NCBI RefSeq assembly: GCF_020215705.1
Contig: NZ_JAIWNB010000023.1
Coordinates: 124,001 to 188,000, forward strand
DNA: 64,000 nucleotides
Direction of reading: 5' to 3'
Source: Nonomuraea aurantiaca
Lineage (GTDB): Bacteria > Actinomycetota > Actinomycetes > Streptosporangiales > Streptosporangiaceae
Part shown: piece after piece, positions 43,091 through 50,048 of the stretch
How the letters are laid out: the number at the start of each line of letters is the position of its first letter
How positions within the stretch are numbered: position 1 is the first letter of the stretch
Position numbers and translations under genes: made by a program
Notes under the pieces: model-generated
The model's database searches: none
Told to the model about the DNA's origin: nothing
What the model saw: only the letters and a program-made list of their open reading frames with translations

Positions 43091-43512
43091 GCGCTCGCGT
43101 GAGTGCTCGCGTGAGGCGGGTCGTCGTCGTGGTGGCGTGGGCCTCGGTTGGTGCCCTGGTGTGTACGGTGGTGGCGGGGTGCGGGCCGCTGTCGCAGACC
43201 CACCACAATCCCGGCAACAGCCACGAGGTCTCCACGGGACGGCCCAGCGCGCGGCCGAACGCGGAGATCACCATCGCCGGGGGCAAGGTGAGCCCGCCGT
43301 CGGGATGGCTGGAGGTGACCAAGGGGCGGCCGGTCAGCATCACGGTGACCAGCGACGTCGCGGACGAGGTACACGTGCACGGCTACGACCTCAAGGCCGA
43401 GCTGCGCCCCGGCGAGCCGGTGACGCTGCGGTTCACCGCGGACCTGACCGGCGTGTTCCAGGTGGAGACGCATCGGAGCAAGCTCGTACTCACCCAGGTG
43501 GCGGTGCGATGA
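43087..43512 (+). CDS. lipoprotein with cupredoxin-like domain
   Basis: A 141-residue lipoprotein; lipobox TVVAGC near residue 34. After a Ser/Asn linker, residues about 58-141 form a beta-sandwich of the cupredoxin-like type (EITIAGGKVSPPSGWLEVTK, VSITVTSDVADEVHVHGYD, EPVTLRFTADLTGVFQVETH, LVLTQVAVR). HVHGYD and the late ETHRSKL supply several His, but the Cys/Met pair of blue copper sites is absent, so it might bind metal through His only or not at all. GTG 43087 overlaps the beta-helix stop; the first codons repeat GTGAGYGCTCGC twice. Overlaps the next gene by ATGA. Confidence 0.85.
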   Translation: MSARVSARVRRVVVVVAWASVGALVCTVVAGCGPLSQTHHNPGNSHEVSTGRPSARPNAEITIAGGKVSPPSGWLEVTKGRPVSITVTSDVADEVHVHGYDLKAELRPGEPVTLRFTADLTGVFQVETHRSKLVLTQVAVR

Positions 43513-44744
43513 CAGGCGCCACCGGGACGGCCGGCGTGCTGGCGCATGGGATCGGTGGTCGCAGCGATCTGCCGATTCCGCTTTTCTACGCCTATGCCGG
43601 GGCATTCGCCGCGCTCGTGGTGTCCTTCCTGGCGCTCGGGCTGCTCTGGGCGGACTCCCGTTTCCACGGCGATCGGGCGGGGCGGGTGCTCCCGTTGCGG
43701 CCGCCCGCCCGGCCGTCGCGGGTGCTCACCCTCCTGGCCGTCGCGTACACGCTGGGCTGGGTCGTGGCCGGCCCCGCTGACGGCAACGCCGGGCCATACC
43801 TGGTGTATGTGCTCTTCTGGGTCGGGCTCGTGCCCGCTTCGCTGCTGTTCGGGCCGGTGTGGCGGGTGCTGAATCCGTTCCGGCTGCTGCCCGACCGGCC
43901 GCGCGCGCCGCTGCCGCCGCGGCTCGGCTACTGGCCCGCCGCCGTCGGCCTGCTGGCGTTCACCTGGATGGAGCTGGTCGCGCCCGAGCCCGCCGCGCCC
44001 GCGACGCTACTGGTCTTCTGCGGCCTGTACGGCACGGCGCAGCTGGCCGGGACCCTGGTGTACGGCCACGCGTGGCTGTCCAGGGGCGACCCGTTCGAGG
44101 TGTACTCGACCCTGATCGGCCATCTGTCACCCCTCGGCAGGCGGCCCGACGGCAAGCCGGTGCTGCGCAACCCGTTCGACGGCCTGGACGCCCTCGAACC
44201 GGCCCCCGGCCTGGTGGCCACCGTCTGCGTACTGCTCGGGGGCACCGGCTACGACGGCTTCTCCTCGTCGCCCGCCTGGCTGAACGTCCTGCAGTCCGGC
44301 TCCCTGGGCAAGGCCGGGCTCGGCACGCTCGGCCTGCTGGGGGCCATCGCCGGGGTGGCGGTGCTGTACGGCGCCTGCCTCGGGCTGGCCGGACTGATCG
44401 GCGGGACCAGGGGACTGGCGCCCCGCTTCGCCCATTCGCTGGTGCCGATCGCCATCGGTTACCTGATCGCGCACTATTTCTCGCTGCTCGTCATCGAGGG
44501 CCAGCGCGCGATCATCCTGTCACTCGGCCTCGACGCCTCGGTGGACCAGAACGTGGTCAGCCCGGCCACGATCGCCACGGTCCAGGTGCTGGCCATCGTG
44601 ATCGGGCACGTGGTGGGGGTGGTCGCCGCGCATGACCGGTCCGTCCGCCTGCTGCGGCCGGACCGGGCGGTGGCGGGGCAGATCCCGCTGTTCGTCCTGA
44701 TGATCTGCTACACGATCGGCGGCCTCACCCTGCTCTTCGCCTGA
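43509..44744 (+). CDS. polytopic membrane protein of an envelope operon
   Basis: A 411-residue integral membrane protein with about nine to ten TM helices. It opens with LAHGIGGRSDLPIPLFYAYAG, a hallmark of an actinobacterial family sometimes labelled 'fenitrothion hydrolase' in databases (from memory). That label rests on one hydrolase report and is unlikely to state the true role. Other conserved-looking elements are FGPVWRVLNPFRLL, RGDPFEVYSTLIGHLSPLG, GGTGYDGFSSSPAWL and IAHYFSLLVIEGQ. His and Arg in membrane-proximal positions could bind metal. Third gene of a fully overlapping operon with the beta-helix and cupredoxin-like proteins. Its stop codon lies in a 16-bp tandem repeat. Confidence 0.85.
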   Translation: MTGATGTAGVLAHGIGGRSDLPIPLFYAYAGAFAALVVSFLALGLLWADSRFHGDRAGRVLPLRPPARPSRVLTLLAVAYTLGWVVAGPADGNAGPYLVYVLFWVGLVPASLLFGPVWRVLNPFRLLPDRPRAPLPPRLGYWPAAVGLLAFTWMELVAPEPAAPATLLVFCGLYGTAQLAGTLVYGHAWLSRGDPFEVYSTLIGHLSPLGRRPDGKPVLRNPFDGLDALEPAPGLVATVCVLLGGTGYDGFSSSPAWLNVLQSGSLGKAGLGTLGLLGAIAGVAVLYGACLGLAGLIGGTRGLAPRFAHSLVPIAIGYLIAHYFSLLVIEGQRAIILSLGLDASVDQNVVSPATIATVQVLAIVIGHVVGVVAAHDRSVRLLRPDRAVAGQIPLFVLMICYTIGGLTLLFA

Positions 44745-44795
44745 AGCGCTCTTCGCCTGAAGGGCTCTTCGCCTGAAGGGCTCTTCGCCTGAAGG
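44732..44795. repeat. 16-bp tandem repeat over a stop codon, four copies
   Basis: GCTCTTCGCCTGAAGS occurs four times head to tail (44732, 44748, 44764, 44780). The first copy contains the last codons and TGA of the membrane-protein gene, so each copy repeats the gene's terminal CTCTTCGCCTGA. Confidence 0.93.
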
Positions 44796-44832
44796 GGCTT
44801 GGGTGCTGCGGCGTTCGCAGGTGCGAGTCTGG

Positions 44833-45115
44833 TCACAATGCCCCCAGCCCGCGCATGGCGATCTCGACGGCCCGCCGGCCCGCCTTCAGGTACTCCTCTT
44901 CCGACTGGCCGTGCAGCTCCCCGCAGGCGCGCGTCGCCGCTTGGACGGCGCCCAGCAGGGAGCCGAGCGCGGCCGCCGCGCTGATCGGGTCCAGCTCGTC
45001 CGGGAAGGCCTTCAGGAACGCGCCCGCGATCTTGCTCTGCAGGTCGAACAGCACGTGCAGGGCCCTTCGCCTGTACGGCCGGGACGGTCATGAGCAGGTT
45101 GCTGTAGACCTCCAT
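44833..45115 (-). pseudogene. C-terminal fragment of a TetR regulator
   Basis: Minus-strand codons from 45115 read MEVYSNLLMTVPAVQAK and then, after a one-base shift near 45065, LFDLQSKIAGAFLKAFPDEL ... LHGQSEEEYLKAGRRAVEIA. This is the C-terminal ligand-binding half of a TetR protein. The DNA-binding half is gone and the fragment abuts the P450 fragment, so a deletion removed both N-termini. Confidence 0.7.
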
Positions 45116-45123
45116 CCGCTCGC

Positions 45124-45240
45124 GTGTTCGAGCGGTTCCCGACGCTACGCCTGGACGTACCGCCCGAGGAGGTGCCCTTGCGCACCGACATGATGATCTA
45201 CGGCGTGCACCGGCTCCCGGTCACCTGGGACGTGGTGTGA
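45124..45240 (+). pseudogene. C-terminal tail of a cytochrome P450
   Basis: 39 codons reading FERFPTLRLDVPPEEVPLRT then DMMIYGVHRLPVTW and a stop. This is the very C-terminus of an actinobacterial P450 (the LFxRFPxLRLAV..L...M..G...LPVTW tail). The heme-binding region and everything upstream are missing. The stop overlaps the ferredoxin start (TGATG), preserving the original operon order. Confidence 0.75.
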
Positions 45241-45439
45241 TGCGCATCGACGTGGACCCGGAACGCTGCTGCGTCGCGGGCATGTGCGTGCTCAGCGCTA
45301 CTGAAGTGTTCGACCAGCGCCCCGACGACGGGTAGTGGTCCTGCTCGACCCCACGCCGCCGCCCGAACTCCACGCGGCCGTCCGCGAGGCCGCGCTGCTG
45401 TGCCCGGCCACGGCCATCGCTTTGACGGAGGAGCCGTGA
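45240..45439 (+). pseudogene. frameshifted 3Fe-4S ferredoxin
   Basis: ATG 45240 starts MRIDVDPERCCVAGMCVLSA, typical of the P450-partner ferredoxins, but TAG at 45333 interrupts it after DQRPDDG. In the +2 frame the rest continues as VVLLDPTPPPELHAAVREAA and LLCPATAIALTEEP to TGA 45437, containing the final cluster Cys. A one-base loss explains the break. Confidence 0.8.
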
Positions 45440-45831
45440 GCGGCGTGCTCATCGTCGGCGCCTCGGCCGGCGGGCTCACCGTGGCGGAGGTGTTGCGGGC
45501 CAAGGGGTACGCCGGGCGGATCCGGCTGGTCGGACCCGTATCCGCCCTATGACCGGCCACCGCTGTCGAAGGAGGTGCTGGCCGGAGCCTGGCCCGCCGA
45601 ACGCGCCATTCTGCGCGACCCCGCCCGGCTCGACACGCTCGGCGCCGCCTCCCGTACGGTGGATCTCGACGAGGGGCGAACGCTGTCCGGTCGCCGTTCC
45701 TGCGGGACCTCGTCGGCGTGCACACGTCGCGTACTCAGGACCTCGTCGGCCTGCACACGTTGCGCACTCTCGACGACGCCCTGGCCCTGCGCGAGTCTCT
45801 TCGCGCGCAACCACGTGAAGACCTGAGGAGA
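45436..45831 (+). pseudogene. broken ferredoxin reductase
   Basis: GTG 45436 starts MSGVLIVGASAGGLTVAEVL (FAD-binding GxxxGG), shifted after IRLVG; another frame continues PYPPYDRPPLSKEVLAGAWP (the RPPLSK signature). After a further break HTLRTLDDALALRESLRA appears, which belongs much later in the normal protein, so an internal segment is deleted. A 33-bp imperfect tandem duplication lies at 45705-45770. Confidence 0.75.
45705..45770. repeat. 33-bp imperfect tandem duplication
   Basis: Copy 1 at 45705-45737 and copy 2 at 45738-45770 both begin GGACCTCGTCGGC and differ at five positions or so. It corresponds to 11 codons in the decayed reductase and duplicates a VG[V/L]HTxRT-type stretch. Confidence 0.8.
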
Positions 45832-45926
45832 GATCACTGGGCAGGCCCGCCTGGCATGTCGTGGCGCGGGCGGTCTTCGGGCGGTCTCGGGACGTTCGTC
45901 GGGCGGTTATGGAGTGGACGAGCGGC

Positions 45927-46885
45927 TCAGGTGTCGAGTCGGTACAGGCGGAAGAAGTCGTTGTCGACCGGCAGCACGGTGCACCGGGCGAAACCGGCCT
46001 CACGTGCCCACTCTCCGACGGTCTCTGCGCGCAGCACCGTGCCCGTGGCCGCCGAGGGCTTCTCGGCGAGTTGTGCCGGCAGGCAGTGTGTGACGCTCCA
46101 GCCGTACATCATCCGTTCGACCTTGTCGCCGGGTGCGCTGAAGCGGTCGGCCACCCGCTCGTCCACGATGAGGACCGTGCCGCCAGGGGTGAGGGCCGTG
46201 TGGACGGCTCGCAGCACCTGGACCGGCTGGGGGAGGTCGTGCAGGGCTTCCAGAATGAGCACGAGGTCGTACGGGCCGGTGTCGGGCAGGTGCTGGGCGT
46301 CGGCGTGCAGGAACCGCACGCGTCCTTCGAGATCGTCCCCAGCGGCCTGGTGGCGGGCGTCGGCGATCGAGGCCACGTCCAGGTCGAGGCCGTCCACCCG
46401 CCGGGGAAGGCGCGGGCCATCGCCAGGGTCGACCATCCCTGTCCGCAACCGACGTCGGCGAGGTGCGGGTGCGGCGCCGCCTCCAGGCGGGCCACGACGT
46501 CCGGCATCGCTGCCAGCCAGTCGGTGGGCAGTTCGTGGGTGAAGGCGGGGCGGTTGATGTGGCCCTGGCCGTGGCGGAAGGCATGACCGTAGTCCTGGTA
46601 GGGAATGCCGTCACCGGTGCGGTAGGCCTGCGCCACCCCGGTCAGGACGCCGCCTATCCCGGCGAGCATGTGGGCCAGCGGCGCCACATGCGCGGGGTCG
46701 TCGACGTGTGTCAGCACACGCGCGTACGGGGGGTCCAGGCGGTAGCGCCGCTCCCCGTCGGCGGCCTCGGGCAGGTAGACCGAGAAGAGCTCAAGGGCGC
46801 CGATGGTGCTGTCCAGCAGGCGTTCGACGAGCTGATCGGTACGGGCTTCCGGGCTGGCGCTGGTGTCGATGTTCAAGGCGTCCAT
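45927..46885 (-). pseudogene. SAM methyltransferase with a frameshift
   Basis: From ATG 46885 (MDALNIDTSASPEARTD) the frame runs through an N-terminal helical/winged region (QLVERLLDSTIGALELFSVY) to motif I (HLADVGCGQGWSTLAMARAF). At about 46396-46408 the match jumps to the other frame, RVDGLDLDVASIADARHQAA, then VRFLHADAQHL, DLVLILEALHDLPQPVQVL, TALTPGGTVLIVDERV, ending at 45927. Both halves together make one complete class I methyltransferase of about 319 residues of the type with an N-terminal dimerisation domain. One missing base explains it. It could be a real mutation or an assembly error. Confidence 0.75.
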
Positions 46886-47118
46886 GGCCGCCTCTTTCTC
46901 CTCAACGACGTCATGGCAGAAACGTCGCCTGCCCGAAGACCCGCCGGTATGCGGGATGACACGTACGCGAAGACGCATTTTGGGGTTTGGTTGCCGGTCG
47001 GCGACCGCCGCGTACTTCGGGCGAGCCGGAGGCGACCTGCCCTTTGCCCGTCAGATCCCTCTACCTGGATCGGCCCACACTTGGTTGGTGGGAGCAAGTC
47101 GATGGCCACGCCGGTGTG

Positions 47119-48111
47119 TCAGTGACGTAGAAGCGTCAGGCTCGTCTGGTCGCCGGCGATGGTGAGCTGGGCTTGGCCGCCGACCGGAAAGGTGGCCAAG
47201 GGGTTGGTATGGCCGACGTCGATGTTGGCCAGGACGGGGATGCCGGTCAGCGTCGGCTGGGCGTCGATGATCTGTTCCAGCAATGGGCGGGTCATATTGC
47301 TGGCGCGCTGGAACCGTCCGATCGCCAGTCCTCGAATCCTCGCAGCGTCGGGAAGCTGCAGCAGCGAGGTCAGGTTGCGGGCGAAAGTCGCCGGCTGCGA
47401 CTCGAAGTCATCCTCGATGATCAGTATCGCGTCGTCGAGGGATGGCATGAAGGGGGTGCCCTGCAGCAGGTTGAGGGTGCACAGATTGCCGCCGACGATT
47501 CGCCCCTCGGCGACGCCGGGCCGGATCGGCCACCATCCCTCGTTGGGTGTCAGCTCGCGCTTGTCCTGGTCGAGGAACCAGAGATCGTCACTCCAGTGTG
47601 TTGCCGGGGTCAGGGTGATCGAAGCGGTGTCGAACATGACCGAGGTGAACCAGCGCAGGGTCTGTTCGAGGTGGTCTCGCATCCCGAACGTCGACCAGTG
47701 CGGGCCGGAGTAGGTGACCAAACCGGTGCGGGCGAGGATGGCGTTCTGCAGCGCCGTGATATCGGAGTATCCGCACAGGATCTTCGGGTTGGCGCGGATC
47801 AAATCCCAGTCCAGGTACGGCAGTAGCTCATTGGAGTTGTAGCCGCCGATGACCGTCAGAATCGCCGCGACCGATGGGTCCGCGAATGCCTCGTGCAGAT
47901 CGGCGACCCGTGAGGCGATGCTGGAGGAGTTGAACGCGTCTCGCTCGTCGACATGGCTGCCATAGGAGAGCGTCAGGCCGAGCTCGGCGAACCGAGAGTC
48001 GATGATGTCGGTGTGGTCGTGTTCCATCACGAACGCGCGGGACACGGCCGGCGCCACCACCCGTATGACGTCGCCATCGGTCAGCTTGGGAGGCAGGATC
48101 ACATCCATCAT
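47119..48111 (-). CDS. S66 family peptidase (LD-carboxypeptidase/MccF-like)
   Basis: A 330-residue serine peptidase of family S66. The nucleophile is Ser116 in LCGYSDITAL, the Glu is in GGNLCTLNLLQG/ILIIEDD and the His in DVGHTNP. Family members are muramoyltetrapeptide carboxypeptidases or MccF proteins that cleave aminoacyl-nucleotide antibiotics such as processed microcin C. The length (330) and the GGNL...EDDFE region are nearer MccF than LdcA. No signal peptide, so it acts in the cytoplasm. Two adjacent ATGs (48111 and 48108) are possible starts. Confidence 0.9.
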   Translation of the reverse strand: MMDVILPPKLTDGDVIRVVAPAVSRAFVMEHDHTDIIDSRFAELGLTLSYGSHVDERDAFNSSSIASRVADLHEAFADPSVAAILTVIGGYNSNELLPYLDWDLIRANPKILCGYSDITALQNAILARTGLVTYSGPHWSTFGMRDHLEQTLRWFTSVMFDTASITLTPATHWSDDLWFLDQDKRELTPNEGWWPIRPGVAEGRIVGGNLCTLNLLQGTPFMPSLDDAILIIEDDFESQPATFARNLTSLLQLPDAARIRGLAIGRFQRASNMTRPLLEQIIDAQPTLTGIPVLANIDVGHTNPLATFPVGGQAQLTIAGDQTSLTLLRH

Positions 48112-48267
48112 TGTCGGATTGTATGGGGCAAGGTTTCAGCTCGGGAGCGTTGCGGGAGGGCCTGGCGTGACCGATGGTGCCGGTAGCCTTGCGCCCCCTC
48201 TATTCCCGGTCAGGGAGGTACTGGTGTGCTCTCCCTCGCACGGCCGAGGCTTCCTACGGTGGATGTC

Positions 48268-49161
48268 ATGACCACCACTTCTCTCCAGTTGAACAACGGC
48301 GTCGTGATGCCGGCCCTCGGCTTCGGCGTCTTCCAGTCGTCCCCGGAAGAGACCGCCGCGGCGGTCGAGACCGCGTTGAAGACGGGCTACCGGCACATCG
48401 ACACCGCTGCCGCGTACCGCAACGAGCGCGAGGTGGGCGAGGGCATCCGCCGTTCGGGGCTGGACCGCTCGGAGGTGTTCATCGAGACCAAGGTCTGGGT
48501 GAGCGACTACGGGTACGACCAGACCTTGCACGCCTTCGACAAGGCCGCCGGGAAGCTCGGTGTGGAGCAGATCGACCTGCTGATCCTGCACCAGCCGGCG
48601 CCGAAGGCCTTCGATAAGACCATCGCCGCCTATCGAGCGCTCGAGAAGCTCCTGTCCGAGGGGAAGGTCCGCTCCATCGGGATCAGCAACTTCATGCCCC
48701 GGCACCTGGCCGAGCTGATCGAGCACACCGATGTCGTGCCCGCGGTGAACCAGATCGAGCTGCACCCCTACTTCACCCAGCCCGAGGTGCAGCAGGCCGA
48801 CGCCGAGTACGGCATCCTCACCCAGGCGTGGTCGCCCATCGGCGGCATCACCTTCTATCCCGGCTGGGGCAACGAGGACCGCAAGAGCACGCTTACCGAT
48901 CCGGTGCTGCGCGAGATCGCCGACGCGCACGGGAAGACGCCGGCACAGGTCATGCTCCGCTGGCACCTGCGGCAGGGGCGTTCCGCCATCCCGAAGTCCG
49001 TCAATCCCGCCCGCATCGCCGAGAACTTCGATGTGTTCGACTTCGAACTGTCGGCCGAGGAGATCACGCGCATCGACGCGCTCGACACCGGCGTACGCGT
49101 CGGTCCGGACCCCGACGAGCGGGACCCGCTCAGCCTGGGGATCGTCATCCCGGAGGCGTAA
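48268..49161 (+). CDS. aldo/keto reductase
   Basis: A 297-residue NADPH-dependent aldo/keto reductase with the catalytic tetrad Asp45, Tyr50 (DTAAAYRNE), Lys75 (IETKVW) and His108 (LILHQPAP). It also has GISNF and the cofactor motif IPKSVNPARIAENFDVFDFE. The order is that of 2,5-diketo-gluconate reductase-like AKR5 members. ATG 48268 (MTTTSLQLNNG) is used because the family begins there. Confidence 0.95.
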   Translation: MTTTSLQLNNGVVMPALGFGVFQSSPEETAAAVETALKTGYRHIDTAAAYRNEREVGEGIRRSGLDRSEVFIETKVWVSDYGYDQTLHAFDKAAGKLGVEQIDLLILHQPAPKAFDKTIAAYRALEKLLSEGKVRSIGISNFMPRHLAELIEHTDVVPAVNQIELHPYFTQPEVQQADAEYGILTQAWSPIGGITFYPGWGNEDRKSTLTDPVLREIADAHGKTPAQVMLRWHLRQGRSAIPKSVNPARIAENFDVFDFELSAEEITRIDALDTGVRVGPDPDERDPLSLGIVIPEA

Positions 49162-49217
49162 GCGCCGCTTCGCCTGACGACCGGGCAACGCTCGGAGCCG
49201 GCCAGGGGGCCGCTTCA

Positions 49218-49598
49218 TCAACTCCGGTGATTACTCCAGCCGTAGCCGTGGTCTCTGAGGCTGTCTGCGGCCGGCGGAAACCCAGGTGATCTCGGTGCGC
49301 CCTCTGGGTAGAGTCGGGCAGTGCCCGACGAGTCCGGACGGCTTGCGGTACCTGCTCGGCCGGGCCAGGTGGGAGGCCGACCTCGCTGTGATCCGCGCCG
49401 GAGTACCAGGCCCATCTGCTCGCCGAGGAAGCGCACATAGGCGGGTATCGCGGCGATGGCTGGGATCGGCACGGCTCCGGCCAGCCACATCAGGAACGTA
49501 TGGCGATCGACCCGCCTGCGGGACTCCTCTTCTCGGGCCGGCTTCTCTTTCTGCATCCGGAGACGTGCGGCGGTGCGGGCACGGGAACGTGATGGCAT
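49218..49598 (-). CDS. possible small membrane protein
   Basis: A frame of 126 residues from ATG 49598. The N-terminus is strongly basic (SRSRARTAARLRMQKEKPAR) followed by one hydrophobic helix (FLMWLAGAVPIPAIAAIPAYV). The second half is Pro/Ser/Arg-rich and looks like non-coding translation. No ribosome site is evident, so the real gene may be shorter or absent. Confidence 0.35.
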   Translation of the reverse strand: MPSRSRARTAARLRMQKEKPAREEESRRRVDRHTFLMWLAGAVPIPAIAAIPAYVRFLGEQMGLVLRRGSQRGRPPTWPGRAGTASRPDSSGTARLYPEGAPRSPGFPPAADSLRDHGYGWSNHRS

Positions 49599-49659
49599 CG
49601 GTGGTTCTCGTCCGGAGGGAAGGGGCGAGACCAATGACAACATGTCGTCGCTCACCGCG

Positions 49660-50048
49660 CTACTGCAATCACGAAAAGTGAGAATGAGTCGGGAGGTGAG
49701 CGAGCCGCAGGGCGTAGTGGGGTCCGCCCAGGAGTCTTTCGGGGCTGATGGGGTTGCGGGTGATCAGGTGCTGGCGTTGGCCAGATGAAGGTCGCGCACC
49801 AGGTCGATGAAGTCCACTAGCGCGCATTCATGACGGCTCTGGCTGGTGGAAAGAGGTGTCGAACTGGCGTGGGGCCGGGGGAGCGCGAGGGGGCTGGCAA
49901 GCCCCCTCGCCCAGGGGGCGAAGCCCCCAGTGAGGCTGCCCGAGCACAGCGAAGACCATGCCTGTCGGGGGGTCGAAGGGGGCGGTAGCCCCTGGGAGGC
50001 GCTGCCCGAGCCATGAGCGCGCAGCGCCCCCGTGACGAGGACCATGCC
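49660..50048. other. gene-free region with G/C hairpins
   Basis: About 390 bp between the small membrane ORF and the end of nadE. It holds two consecutive perfect hairpins, GGGGGCT-GGCA-AGCCCCC (49889-49906) and GGGGGC-GAA-GCCCCC (49914-49928). A loosely repeated ...GAAGACCATGCCTGTCGG / ...GAGGACCATGCCTCAGGA segment is also present (about 49950 and 50037). It looks like a REP-like intergenic element and may end the nadE transcript. Open frames through it are low-complexity. Confidence 0.5.

Noticed and set aside
49764..50045. Open frame downstream of nadE
   Set aside because: It runs through hairpin-rich DNA and its translation is low-complexity; no ribosome site.
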